Below, piece after piece: positions 44,783 to 56,879 of a stretch of 64,000 bases of DNA (positions are counted from its first letter, which is position 1; each line of letters opens with the position of its first letter). The stretch comes from Heterohyrax brucei (taxonomy: Eukaryota; Chordata; Mammalia; Hyracoidea; Procaviidae), in contig CM053144.1 in assembly GCA_028571685.1 (NCBI GenBank), positions 101,524,171-101,588,170 of the forward strand. Direction: 5' to 3'. The position numbers and the translations under genes are program-made. The notes under the pieces were generated by a model. The model did not search any database and was not told the origin of the DNA. It was given only the letters and a program-made list of their open reading frames with translations.

Positions 44783-46495
44783 AGGAAGAGGAATGGTACA
44801 GCATTAGTTGTCTAAAAGAACATTTTAACATCTATCAAGGAGTATAAGCCTGACAGTTACATGATAATATCCACATGCCTACAAGAAATACAAGTTAATG
44901 AAGGCATTATTCAAATTTATACACCAGTCATTAATACTAAAGATGAAGAAATTGAATATTTTTTTACCAATTTCTGCAGCCTGAAATTGATACGTATGCA
45001 GTGAATCATTACCAATTAGGGGTAACATTGTTAAGAGTGGGGATTTCAGAGCACTTAACCGAGCTCATGAGAAATCTACACATAGACCAAGAGCCAGGTG
45101 TTTGCACACAACAAGGGAATACTTCATGTTTAAAATCAGGAAACATGCACAGCATGACTGTACTCTTTCACCATATTTATTCAATTTCTGTGGTTAGCAA
45201 ACAATCTGAGATTGTCTAAATGAAGAAAAATGTGGTCTCAAGATTAGAGGAAGACACAACCTTCTTTGCTGAAAGCAAAGACGACTTGAAGCACTTACCG
45301 ATGAAGATCAAAGACTGTAACTCTCGGTATGGATAACACCTCAACGTGAAAGAAAGGGCCTCTCTACTGTACCAATAAGCAACATCATGATAAATGGAGA
45401 AAAGACTGAAGTTGTCAAGGATTCATTTCACTTGTATCCACAAGGCCTGTGGAAGCAGCAGTCAAAAATTAAAAGACTTATTACACTGGGCAAATCTGCT
45501 GCACAGACTTCTTTAAAGGGTCAAAAAGCAAAGATGTCACTTTGAAAACTAAAGTGTACCTGATCCAAGTCATGGCATTTTTGGTTACTCCATGTGGATG
45601 CAAAAGATGGACAATCAATAAGGAAGACAAAAGAAGAACTGATACCTTTGAATTGCGAAACTAGAGAATATTGTATATATCGTTTTCATGGACTGAACTG
45701 TGTCCTCCAAAGTATCTGTCAACTTGGTTAAGCCATTGTTCCCAGCGTTGTGTCACTCTCCACCATTTTGTCACCTCATGTGATTTTTTTCTACATGTTG
45801 TCTATATGATATTAATGAGACCAGATTAGCAGCAGTTATATTTATGAGGCAAGATTCAGTCTACAAGATTAGATTGTCTTGGATTGATCTCTTGAGAGGT
45901 GAAAGACGGCAGCGAGTACAGAGACTGTAGGGACTTCATTTCCACCAAGCAAGAAGAGCCAGAAAGCAGCATCCTTTGGACCCAAGGTCCTTGTGCTGAA
46001 AAGCCCCTTGGTCAAGGAAGACTCATGACCAAAGATCTTACTCCGGAACCAACAAGGGCAGAAAGACTTCCCCTGAAAGTGACAGACTGTAAGGGAACAA
46101 ACTTCTGTTTGTTGAAGCTATCCACCTGTGGTATTTCTGTTACAGCAGCACTAGATTAGTAAGGTAATCATGGATGGTTGGGAAAACGAGCAAATCTGAG
46201 TCGGAAGAGGTACGATGAGAACAGTACTTATTAGCAAGCCTGGAGAGATTTCATCTCACATACTTTGGACAAGTTACAGGGAGGGACTAGTCCCTAGAAA
46301 AAACACATCATGCTTGGTAAAGTAGCAAGGCATCAAAACAGAGGAAGATCATACAGCAGATAGATTGGTAGTGTCTAAAACAGGGGTTCAAACTAACAAC
46401 ATTTGTGAGGATTTCATAGGACTGATCAGTGTTTCATTCTGTTGGACACAGGATTGCTATCAGTTGGAACAAACTTAACCTCATCAACATTTTTG
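44783..46495 (+). mobile_element. RTE LINE copy with internal deletion, split by an LTR
   Basis: Begins in the endonuclease region ('gaggaatggtacagcattag', 'ttattcaaatttatacacca', 'aaagatgaagaaattgaata'), then jumps near 45000 to the RT region ('gggatttcagagcacttaac'). It continues to about 45680 and resumes after the LTR (46167) with 'aacaaatctg'-type sequence to the 3' end near 46490. This is the only copy in the window where I see endonuclease-region sequence. Confidence 0.8.
45681..46166 (+). mobile_element. MaLR-like solo LTR inside the RTE
   Basis: 'catggactgaactgtgtcct', 'gtctacaagattagattgtc', 'gtggtatttctgttacagca' and 'gcactagattagtaagg'. Same family as 3248 and 61632. An 86-codon frame inside it (45899-46159) is not a gene. 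RTE sequence flanks both sides; the TSD is not clear. Confidence 0.8.
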
Positions 46496-47924
46496 ACTGC
46501 TGATAGCAGACTATTTTTCTAGCAATAAAAATGGCCAATTTTACATAATTTGGCATAATACAATTCAATTCCTCTCTCAGGTACACTGATGACAATGACA
46601 ATTAGCTGTTGCTCTCTGGAATCACGGGACAGGTGAAGAAGAAGGAAATATATTTGAATTTTATGTAGCTGTGAATTATTCTGTAAATATCTCGCACCAA
46701 GGTCATTTGATTTACTATGCCCTTTCCGCATTTAGCAGGCAGTCAGTTAAATAACTGTGATAGTTACTAAGACTGAGATTAAATATTTCCACAATTATGA
46801 CTAGAATTTTACAGAATGTGCCTGGGTTTCAGCTACACACTAACAGAGAATACAGTGTTACAACAGAAGTTCAATCCCTAGTCAATTTGACAGCATTTTT
46901 CCAACATGTATCATCAGCTATCTGTCTTTCAGAGTCAAAAGATGCTCCAAGAGATATCTTAGAAACAATAAATTCATTTTATATAGTTATTCTGAAAAAT
47001 GATTATAAGTAAGGAAACAACATGTCTTCTGTGGTCAAAACTCACTGTTAAAGAAGTTCATGCTACACTAGAAAATTCTATAACTGAAGAATACATAAGG
47101 TTTAAAAATGGGAATGAGGATGGTACCTCGTCAACCTACGTTATCAAGTGAAATGCATACGCAGTTTGTATCCAAACCTTTCTAAAGAGAGTTTATTTCT
47201 TTTCATATATGTGATCCTGTGTTTTTCTGGACTTTAATTCTGATTTATTTATAAAAGAAATTTCAGTACCAATCAGATGAAAAGTCTAAAACTTAAAATT
47301 AACGGAGGAAAGGAAAGAAATATGGGAAAAGTTCTAGCATAGGAAACTCACCTCCATTCACTCAGGAAACATACAGCTCTTGATGTTAAGGGGCAAGCTT
47401 GCTCCCAATCAGATGAGAAAGACCTTTGCAGCTCACTTTTGCTTAAGATGCTTCCCAGCCCAATGCCTTTCCCATAACCCATTTCCAATCTCCAGTTTCA
47501 AAGAGCAGCTTTAATAAAACTCTCTGGCTTACATGGAGGTGCAACAAAGCCATTCCGCTTTAATCAATTATTTAGTGTGTCATACGCCCAAATAAGCAGG
47601 ATCCACATGCCCTCTACTCTCTCAATGCCAGAAAGATGTTTTTATTCATAAACAACATGTTCCAGGAAGCTCCAAACACCTGCCATCAATAAAGCACAGA
47701 TCAGTACCTTGAAAGCTGGTGACTCAATGGTGTTTGTTCTTTTTCCTTTGTTATAAAGAAAATTAAATCCTAAAAGAGAAGTAGTTCTGCCAGTCTACAT
47801 GGATGAAGATTATACCAGTTTCCTGTTTGCTTCATAATTTACTCAGTGTCTTTACCTATTTTGTCTCTGATTTGGTGCTTTGAAAGACAAATTGTGATTC
47901 ATTACCTGTGGCAGCAGAGCAACA
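46496..47924. other. No gene seen
   Basis: Unique-looking. The frames at 46519-46731 and 46797-47012 are short and unrecognised. Confidence 0.5.
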
Positions 47925-48114
47925 GTAATGGTTAGAAACATGGACTTTGGAGCAGACTACCTGGGTTTAGATCCTGGCTCCAACTATAGATTATCGGTTG
48001 TGTGACCCTGGGTGAGTTTCTTAACATCTGTGCCTCAAATCATCTAGAAATTTCATTTCATCTAGAAATGAAAATGATAATAGTGTCTATTTAAAAGGGA
48101 GTATGTGAGGATTA

Positions 48115-48274
48115 GAGCCCTGGTAGCACAGAGGTTAAGAACTTGGCTGCTAACCAAAAGGTCAGCAGTTCAGCTTTACCACCTGCTCCCTGAAAGCCCT
48201 ATGGGGCAGTTCTACTCTGTCTTATAGGGTTGCTATGAGTTGGTGCAAACTTGTTGGCACCTAAACACACAATT
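48115..48274 (+). mobile_element. AfroSINE-type SINE with RTE-like tail end
   Basis: 'gagccctggtagcacagagg', 'gctgctaaccaaaaggtcag', 'cttatagggttgctatgagt', but the end reads 'ttggcacctaaacacac', like the RTE 3' end ('ggcacctaacaacaac'). Target-like repeat 'tatgtgaggatta' before (48102-48114) and 'tatgaggattat' after (48275-48286). Confidence 0.85.
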
Positions 48275-48286
48275 TATGAGGATTAT

Positions 48287-49211
48287 AGGAGGAAGACAAC
48301 CTTTGATGTACAGATGACACAACCTTGCTTGCTGCAAGTGAAGAGGATTTTGAAGCACTTACTGATGAAGATCAAAGACCATAACCTTCAGTATGGATTA
48401 TACTTCAACATAAAGAAAACAAAAATCTCCACAGCTGGGCCAATAAACATCATGATAAATAACAAAAAGATTAAAGTTGTCAAGTATTTCATTTTACTGG
48501 CACCCACAATTAACACCCATGGAAGCAGCAGTCCAAGAGTCAAGAAATCAAATGACACTGCACTGGGCAAATCTACTGCAAAAGGAGGGGGGGGGGAACT
48601 AATGCTGTCAAGTCATGTCCAACTCATAGTGACCCTAGAGGTCAGAGTAGAACTGCCCCACAGAGTTTCCAAAGAGCACCTGGTAGACATAGCACTTAAC
48701 CCACTATGCTACCAGGGTTTCCACTCTCTTAAACTTGTTGAAAAGCAAAGATATCACTTAAAGGACTAAAGTGTGCCTGACCCTAGCCATGATGTTTTCA
48801 GTTGTCTCATATGAATGTGAAAGCTGGAAAACAAATAAGGAAAACTAGAGGAAGAATTGATGCCTTTGAATTATGGTGCTGGAGAAGAATATTGAAAATA
48901 CCATGAACTACCAGAAGAGAAAACATGTCTGTCTTGGAAGAAGTACAGTCAGAACACTCCTTGGAAAGATGGTGAGACTTCATTTCACGTACTTTGGACA
49001 CGTTATTAGGAGGGACTAGTACCTGGAGAAAGATATCACTCATGGTAGAGGGTTAGCAAAAAAAGAAGCCCTTCAATGAGACTGACTGATGCAGTGGCCA
49101 CAACAATGGGCCCCAATACAGGAACAATTGTGAGGATGGTGCAGTGTTTCATTCCTTTGTACACGGAGTTGCCAAGAGTCAGAATTAACTTCACGGCACC
49201 TAACAATACCA
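48287..49211 (+). mobile_element. RTE LINE copy, 5'-truncated, with 12-bp TSD
   Basis: 'acagatgacacaaccttgct', 'tgatgaagatcaaagaccat', 'aattatggtgctggagaaga', ending 'cttcacggcacctaacaata'. The exact direct repeat 'tatgaggattat' at 48275-48286 and 49212-49223 flanks it. The frame is broken. A 172-codon chimeric frame (48251-48769) joins the RTE RT C-terminal region ('KKTKISTAGPINIMINNKKI') to SINE-derived sequence; it starts in the upstream SINE and is not a gene. Confidence 0.9.
48583..48722 (-). mobile_element. AfroSINE-type SINE inside the RTE, next to a G-run
   Basis: 'aatgctgtcaagtcatgtcc', 'ctagaggtcagagtagaact', 'ccaaagagcacctggtagac', 'actatgctaccagggtttcc'. It replaces or interrupts the RTE phrase 'gcaaaagacctctttaaa'. 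A run of about 10 G (48587-48596) sits at its left edge, in place of the usual A-rich tail complement. Confidence 0.85.
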
Positions 49212-49270
49212 TATGAGGATTATGTGGATTGATATGTGATAAACTCTTAAAATAGTACACAAACATAGTG

Positions 49271-49654
49271 GAACAAAAATATGCCTGTCACTATACACAG
49301 TACAAGTGCCCAGTGATCCCAATGACAGTATCTGTATCTTCAGAGAGACAACATTTCCAGGAAACCAACCCCCTCTCATGTACAGTAGCCAGAAAGGTAG
49401 CATGTCAGAGGTCACTTGACCATCTTGTTCAGAGAATGGATGTTACAGTGTATTGAAAATGCTCTATTCAGAAAGCAAAAAGAGCCAGCTTACAGCACAT
49501 CTACTATTGACTTGCTTAAGAAATTGGGCAGATTATTTTATCATTCTATGCAGGCCTTTGGACTATAAAACTAAAATATCTCCCAAAGTCCTATCTAGAC
49601 AAAATTACAATCCTACAGCTACTTGACCTTTGAGCAGTAGAGGGAAATCAATTC
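49271..49654. other. No gene seen
   Basis: Unique-looking sequence with no supported gene. Confidence 0.5.
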
Positions 49655-49770
49655 ATGTGATTCATTCATTCAATGTGTTCACTGAACATTCATGCACCAG
49701 ATACTGCAGTTGTGAGTACCGGCTGAGGATCAGACAGACAAATATCTTGGTCATCCTGGGATTTACTTTC

Positions 49771-52700
49771 TTTCTTTTTATGGTGAACTAAGAACAGTTT
49801 TATAGTCTATATCATGTTGCCATATAACACCCAGAACTTACTTTCACCTCTGTTTTATCCTAGCTGTCCTCGCCGACCCTCTGCACAAATGACAACATGC
49901 TTCCCCTTTTGTTCAGAACTTCCTGTGACCTTTCAAAAAAGGTCTGGCTCTCCTCACCCAACCAACTCGACTCCAGCAAAGGGTCCCTCAGATAACTCCA
50001 TGTACATTTCTAAAGGTTTGTTTGCCACCAATATCACTCTTTTTTTAATGGTTCAGTTTAGTCTTTGTCTGAGGAGCTAGACCCAGTGCTGGATGCAGTT
50101 TGGGGTTGGAGAGTCCAGGGGCAGCATTCCCAGGAGGTCCTCTGTTCAGAAGGACCATCCAGTGTAGTGGTTTGGTAGAGTTCTAGCTCCGCCCTCTAAT
50201 CCATCACCTGCTGTGTCCGGAGCTCCATTCTGCATACTCTATCCAGGCTGTCATTGGTGGTGGCCAGGCACCATCTGGTTCTTCTGGTCCTATGCTGAAG
50301 CAGGCTATAGCTTATATGGCCCCTTCCATCTAGTGGGCTCATATTTTTCTCCTGTCCATTTGCCCCAGGTCCAGGTAGACTGGAACCATTTGGTGCTATT
50401 TAGATGGCAGCTTGCTAGCTTTTAAGACCCAGTTGCCACTCATCCAAGTGGTACATGGAATGACATCTTGAGAGAGGGAGAGAAAAACCTTGGATATCCC
50501 AATTAGTCTGGATGTCCCCTGAGAGCATGGTCCCCTGATCCCAGACCCCATTTCTCTGTTCTTCCAAAGAGGTGGGCCACATTAAGGTGACAATTTGGTT
50601 TTGAAGTTGAGGAGTTGTAGGTAACCCACTTTTAGTGCATGCTGTCACATCCTATACCCAACCCTCATCCTAACCACTAATCCTAATTTGTAAAGAAAAA
50701 AAAAACAAAACTCTCTCCTGCCCTGTACTCCTCCTTGTAACTGTCAATACTAATTTCTACTGTGCTTAAATGATCAGCTGTGTCCTTATAATAATGGTCT
50801 CATACAAAATTTGTCCTTTTGTGTCTGGCTAATTTCACTCAACATAATTTCCTCTAGGTGGTCCCAAGTTGACAAGCTATTGTTGTTTCTTATCATTGCA
50901 CAGTATTCCATTGTATGAATATACCACAGTTTGTTTAACCATTCAGCAGTTGATGGACATTTAGGTTGTTTCCAACTTTTTGCTGTTGTGGAGAGAGCTG
51001 CAATGAACATTGACCTGTAAGTATCTGCTTGAGTGGTATTTGTTATTTCTTTGGGGTATATTCCACAGAGTTGGATTGCTGGATTATATGGTATTTCTAT
51101 TTCTAGTTTTTTAAGAAAACACCAAATCAGTTTCTTTAGTGGCTGAATCATTTCACAGTCCCTCCAGCAGTGTAAGAGAGTTCCAGTCTCTCCACATCCT
51201 CTCCAACATTTATTATTGTTTTTTGGATTACTACCGTCTTTTTGGGGGGTGAGATGGTACCTCATTGTGGTTTTGACTTGGACTTCTCTCATGGTTAGCA
51301 ATTGTGACTGTTTCCTAGTGTATCTTGGCAACCTGTATGTCTTCTTTGGTGAAGTGCCTGTTCATGTCATTTGCTCATTTTTTTAACTGGATTTTTTGTC
51401 TTTTTCTGGTTGAAGTTTTGCAGCATTTTACAGATTAGAGAGATTAGGCAGCGGTTAGAAGAGTGGTGGGCAAATACTCACTCTCACTCTGTAGGTAGTC
51501 ACTTTACTCTTTTGATGAAGACTTTTAGAAGAGCATAAGTGTTTAATGTTTAAGAGTTCCCAATTATCTATTTTAATTTCTGATGACTGAAGGTTGTTAG
51601 TGGTTTGGGGTAGACTATTGATGTCATGGATTAGTGCTTCCATTGTCTTTCCAATTTTTCCTTCCAAGAATTTTATTGTATTAGCTTTTATATTTATGTC
51701 TTTGATCCATTTTGAATTAGTTTTGGGGCATGTTGTGAGATAAGGGTCTTGTTTCTTTTTTTTTTTTTTTTGCAGACGGATATCCAATTATGCCAATATC
51801 ATTTGTTGAACAGACTGTCTTTACCCTAATCACTGTTTTGGGGCCCTTATTAAATATCAACTGTTCTTAAGTATACAAAGTTATATTTGGATTTTCAATT
51901 CTGTTCCATTGTTCCGTGCATCTGTTTTTGTGCCAGTACCAGGCTGTCTTGACTACTGTGACAGTGTAGTAGGTTTTAAGGTCAGGAAGGGTGAGGCCTC
52001 CCACTTTGTTTTTCTTTAGTAATAATTTACTAATCTGTGGCTTCCTTCCCTTCCATATGAAGTTGGTGATGCGTTTCTCCATTTCATTAAAAAATATTAT
52101 TGGAAGTTGAATTGGGATTGCATTGTACATACAGATTGTTTTGAGTAGTATAGACATTTTCACTGTATTAAGTCTTCCTATTCAGGAGCAAAGTAGATTT
52201 TTCCACTTGTGTAAGTCATTTTTCATTTCTTGCAGTAGGGACTTGTAGTTTTCTTTGTATAGGTCTTTTACATTTCTGGTTAGATTTATCCCCAGGTATT
52301 TTATCATCTTGGGGGCTATAACACATGGTAATGAGCTAGCAATTTCCTCTTCAGTTGTCTCTTTGTTAGTATAAATGAATCCCACTGATTTATGTATGTT
52401 TATCCTGATATTTTGCTGAAGTCTTCTATTAGATCCAGTAGTTTTTTGGTGAATTCTTTAGGGTTTCCTGTGTATAAGATCATATCATCCACAAATAGCG
52501 ATACTTTGACTTCTTCTTTGCCAATGTAGAGGCCCCTTATTTCTTCATCATGTCTAATTGCTCTGGCTTGGACCTGCAGAACAATGTTGAATAGAAGCAG
52601 TGACAATGGGCATGCTTGTCTGGTACCTGTTCTTAGGGGAAATGATTTCACCTTCTCTTCATTAAGTATGATGTTAGCTGTTGGTTTAGTGCAACTGGCC

Positions 52701-53743
52701 TTTATTATGTTGAGAAATTTCCCTTATATTTCTGAGAGTTTTCAACATGAATGGGTGTTGAAATTTATCAAATGCCTTTTCTGCATCAGTTGATAGAATC
52801 AGGTGGTTCTTGTCTTTTATTTTGTTTATGTGATTGAATACATTAATTGTTTTTCTTATGTTAAACCATCCCTGTATCCCTGGTATGAATCCTGTTTAGT
52901 CGTGGTGAACTATTTTTTTGATGTGTTGTTGAATTCTGTTAGCTAACATTTTGTTAAGGATTTTTGCATCTAAGTTCATGAGAGATATTGGTCTGTAATT
53001 TTCCTTTTTTTGTGCTGTCTTTACCTGGTTTGGGTACCAGGGTTATACTAGCTTCATAGAACGAACTTGGGAGTATTCCGTCCTTTGCTATACTTGGGAA
53101 TACCTTTAGAAGTGGTGGTGTTAACTCTTCTCTGAACATTTGATAGACTTATGCAGTGAAGCCATCCAGACCATGGCTTTTTTTTTGGATGGAATTTTTT
53201 AAAATTACATTTCAATTTCTTCTTTTGTAATGGGTTTGTTTAGTTGTTCTATCTCTGATTTTACTAGTGTAGGTAAATGATATTTTTCCAAAAAATTGTC
53301 CATTTTCTCTAAGTTTTCAAATTTATTAGAGTATAATTTTTTGTAGTATTTTTGTATGATTCCTTCAATTTCAACACGGTCCACTGTGATATCACCCATC
53401 TATCTCTAATTCAGATTATTTGTTTCTGCTCCTGTTTTTCTTTTGTCAGTTTTGCCAATAGATTATCAATTTTGTTGCTCTTTTTGAAAAAACTTGTCTA
53501 CTCTTTCATTTTTCTATTTTCTATTTCATGCTCTAATTTTAATAATTTGCTTTCTTCTGGAGCCTGACAGGTTCTATTGCTGAGATCTTTCTAGTTGTTC
53601 AAGTTGATGAGTTAATTCTTTGATTTGTGCTCTTCTTTTGGGATGTGCTTACTGAAATAAACTGACCTCTGAGCACTGCTTTTGCTGTGTCCCATAGATT
53701 TTGGTAGGACGTGCCTTCATTCTCATTTGACTCTGTAAATGGA
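49771..53743 (-). mobile_element. L1 LINE, about 4 kb, 5'-truncated, with 10-bp TSD
   Basis: The 3' UTR (49771-50780) includes 'cttgctagcttttaagaccc'; ORF2 follows to 53743. A short T-rich start at the left is the reversed tail. The exact direct repeat 'atttactttc' at 49761-49770 and 53744-53753 flanks it. The longest L1 in the window; ORF1 and the endonuclease half of ORF2 are missing. Confidence 0.93.
50781..53743 (-). pseudogene. L1 ORF2 remnant (reverse transcriptase to C-terminus)
   Basis: Read on the minus strand from right to left. The segment at 53139-52954 has '[16 protein letters not shown]'; the segment at 52651-52400 has the primer-grip region '[19 protein letters not shown]' and the catalytic box '[10 protein letters not shown]' (F-A-D-D in human L1; here Ala is Val, both Asp kept). 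The segment at 52163-51867 has '[15 protein letters not shown]'; the C-terminal segment at 51331-50786 has 'WRGCGETGTLLHCWRDCEMI' and 'LNKLWYIHTMEYCAMIRNN'. At least seven frame breaks or stops separate these pieces. Inactive. Confidence 0.93.
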
Positions 53744-54287
53744 ATTTACTTTCCATGGAAGAAAATCCATCAACAATAATGGACTAAAAACAAACAAGAT
53801 AACTCTAGGTAGTGATAAGTGTTGTGAGAAAATTAACACATGATGAAGGTGGATCAGTTTAGCATAGGTGATCAGGAAAGACTTGTTGAGTAGGCGTCAT
53901 TTACTTTGAGAGCTAAAGGGCAAGTAGAAGCCAGCTACATGAAGACTCAGCAGAAGAACTTTCTAGGCAGAGGAATCAATGATCACAAGACCTAGGGCAC
54001 GAACTGGTTTGGAGTATTCTGGAATAAGTGGAAGACAGAGCGTGGCAGAAACTGGGTAAAACTGAGTCCCACAAGTACCGTTGTTGATTATCTTCCTGGA
54101 TCTCCATCATCTAACTTGTATATTCCATCTTTATTTTGGGGGATTCCCAAGATGCTATGTTTATGAATGACCTGTTATCCACTATGGAAGCTGAGGGCAC
54201 TTTTCCTCTTTCTCTGGCAGCCAAATACATGCAACTAGGACAAATCAAAGTTAAAATGATAAAAAGATTATGGGATTACTAAATTTT

Positions 54288-54480
54288 ATTTGAAGTTCCT
54301 GGGTAATACAAACAGTTAATATATTTACCTGCTAACTGTAAAACTGGAGGTGCATGTCCATCCAGAGGTGCCCTGAAAGATCTACTTCCAAAAACATCAG
54401 CCCCTGAAAACCTTATGGAGCATAGTTTTACTGTGACACCCATGGGGTTGCCGTGAGTCAGCGTTGAAGAAACTGATTAC
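54288..54480 (+). mobile_element. AfroSINE-type SINE, long form
   Basis: 'ttcctgggtaatacaaacag', 'gtccatccagaggtgccctg', 'aaagatctacttccaaaaac', 'catggggttgccgtgagtca'. A good example of the long form. Confidence 0.85.
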
Positions 54481-55134
54481 AGTTTATTCACCACCAGACT
54501 GTTTCTGCTAAATGAGATATTTTGTGTTCTCCACCACCAACACCACCACTCCTAGTGCCTCAAGATAATTTGCTACCTCCCTGTATTTTTCAGTCTTCCA
54601 GCCTCCCTTAGGTTCTGTGAACTTGTAATATCCTGCCTTTCCTTTCTCTTGACTTTAGATAGCTTGAGTCAGTTTTGTTTACTTGAAAATAAAACATTTT
54701 TTTAATTAATGAGGCTGGAACCTTCCCTTTGGCTCTCTCACCAGCACTGTCCTCTTCTCCCCTCCATTATATCTTCAGAGGTGGTTGAGTTTACAGATGA
54801 TAATAGTAATTTATTTTACCAGAGCTGCTCAGTCATGCTAAGTGTTTAGCCAGAACTCTGTAAAGTAGAAGATCTTCTTTCACTAAAGACACTTGAGCCA
54901 AATCCTTCTTCTTCTAAAAGGTCTTCCAACTGCATATGGTTAGGGCCTTCAGAGTAGCATTAGCCACTCTTTGTTTTGTAATAGAATAATTTGAGTATAT
55001 ATCTGTTTCTCTAGATTGCTAGCATCTGGAAAATATTAATTATACATTATAAACTTTAAGTGAATTCTTTATATAAGTTTAATCCATTAACATAATTGCC
55101 TTAAGACTTAAAGCATTGTTAATAATAACTAAAT
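54481..55134. other. No gene seen
   Basis: Unique-looking sequence. Confidence 0.5.
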
Positions 55135-55142
55135 CTCCCTTT

Positions 55143-56140
55143 ATGGCTAACATTGCTGATAATGAGAATTACAGAACATTTAACTGTGCTTTTAAGGAAT
55201 CTGTACACGGATCAAGAGGCAGTCATGCAAGCAGAACAAGGGGACACTGCATGGTTTGAAGTCAGGAAGGTGTGCATCAGCACTGTATCCTTGCACTATA
55301 CCTTTCCAGTCTGCCTGCGGAGCAAATAATCTGAGAAGCCGGACTTTATGAAGGAAAACAAGGCAGCAGGATTGCAGGGCGACTCATTAATAACCTGCGT
55401 TACTCAAATGATATCACCTTACTTGCTGAAAGTGAAGAAGATTTGAAACACTGATGAAGATCAAAGACCACAGCGTACATCAAGAAACAAAAATCCTCAC
55501 AACTGCACCAGTAAGCAACATCTTCATAAATGGAAGAAAGGACTAAGGTTGTCAAGGATTTCATTTTACTTGGTTCCACAATCAACACCCATAGAAGCAG
55601 CAGTCAAGAAATCAAAAGATATACTGCAATTGGAAAATCTGCTACAAAAGATATCTTTACAGTATGGAAAAGTAAAGATGTCACCTTGAAGGCTGAGGTG
55701 TGCCTGAACCGAGCCATGGTATTTTCAATTACATCATATATACGCGCAAGCTGGACAAGAAGCAAGGAAGACAGAAGAATTGATGCCTTTGAACTGTGAC
55801 ACTGGAGAAGAATACTGAATGTACCATGGACTGCCAAAAGAACAAACAGATATGTTCTGGAAGCTCCTCAGAAGAAAAGATAGAGAGACTGCGTCTTTCA
55901 TAGTTTGGACATGTCAAGAGGGATCAGTCCCTAGAGAAGGACATCATGCTTGGTGGAGTTGAGGATCAGCAAAAAAAAAGGAAGATCCTCAGGGAGACGG
56001 ACTGACACAATGGCTGCAATGACATGCGTAGGCATAAAAACTATTGTGGACACAGCACAAGAGCCCACGGTGTTTTATTCTGTCGTGCACAGGGTTGTTA
56101 TGAGTAGGAACTGGCTTGACGGCACCTAACAACAACAAAG
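55143..56140 (+). mobile_element. RTE LINE copy, 5'-truncated, with 8-bp TSD
   Basis: Starts in the RT region ('atggctaacattgctgataa', 'ggatcaagaggcagtcatgc') and runs to the complete 3' end 'gacggcacctaacaacaac'. The exact direct repeat 'ctcccttt' at 55135-55142 and 56141-56148 flanks it. Short frames such as 55530-55799 contain the RT C-terminal region ('DFILLGSTINTHRSSSQE'), but stops and indels break the rest. Confidence 0.92.
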
Positions 56141-56148
56141 CTCCCTTT

Positions 56149-56879
56149 GACAATTGCCTTAGGTCCAGCACCCCAGACTCCCATCTCCATGACCAAAGTT
56201 AACGAGGCAATAATTTTATGTAGGATCATCAGGTATGGCTTCTGGACACTGTGAAACAATCAATGTGAATAACATTTCCTGCAACTGTCATTGGGAGGTC
56301 TTAGTGCAGAGGGTATTCTTCCAAAGTTGTTCACTCTGTGTCTGAGGATTGTCAGGAAAACATATATAATCAAATGTACCTGCTTATACATGTTTATATA
56401 GAGCAATATACTGGGCATATCACTTTGTGTAGTCAGTTTTACTCTAACATCATTCTTAGAGAACTTTCCACTTAGGGACCTATCAAGTGATTTTCCACTG
56501 TATGGAAATACTACAGCTTGCTTTGCCAGTCTCTTAATAACAGGCATATAAGTCACTTCTGAATTTTCTCTACTATAAACAATGCCTCAGTGAACATTTT
56601 GGAAAATGTCTCCTTGAGTTCAAGTATACTTTCTAAAATGGTTAAGATAAGAATTACTGGGTTTGCCATTCATTTATGTGTAAGCACATGTCTGACTTAC
56701 AGCTGCCTTAGTAGATTATTATTTTTAGACTGGCTGGATTCCATCCCACTCCACCCCATCTAGCACCTGGTCCTCAAACAGAAATCCAGCCCAGAGACAA
56801 AGTGAACTGAAATCCATGCTGCCCGTGCTGAGAACAGAGAGCCAGCAACGTGGCATCAACTCCAAATAAAGGTAAGCTC
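56149..56879. other. No gene seen
   Basis: Unique-looking. 'aataaaggtaagctc' near 56865-56879 resembles a splice donor, but no frame or acceptor supports an exon. Confidence 0.5.

Larger units (their letters stand above)
47925..49270 (+). mobile_element. MIR SINE split by an AfroSINE and an RTE
   Basis: The left part (47925-48114) has 'acatggactttggagcagac', 'tacctgggtttagatcctgg' and 'gtgtgaccctgggtgagttt'. The right part, from about 49212, has 'tatgaggattatgtgg' and 'tgataaactcttaaaatagt', the expected MIR continuation. About 1.1 kb of younger elements separate them. Confidence 0.75.
49655..54060. mobile_element. Ancient L2-like element split by an L1
   Basis: The left part (49655-49770) has 'attcattcattcaatgtgtt' and 'ggatcagacagacaaatatc'. 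The right part (53754 on) has 'aggtagtgataagtgttgtg', 'gatcaggaaagacttgttga', 'ctttctaggcagaggaatca'. These read as successive parts of an old mammal-wide L2-associated repeat, separated by the L1. Confidence 0.6.

Noticed and set aside
50786-51331. 181-codon open frame on the minus strand
   Set aside because: It is the C-terminal part of L1 ORF2, and further ORF2 pieces lie in other frames upstream. Not a host gene.
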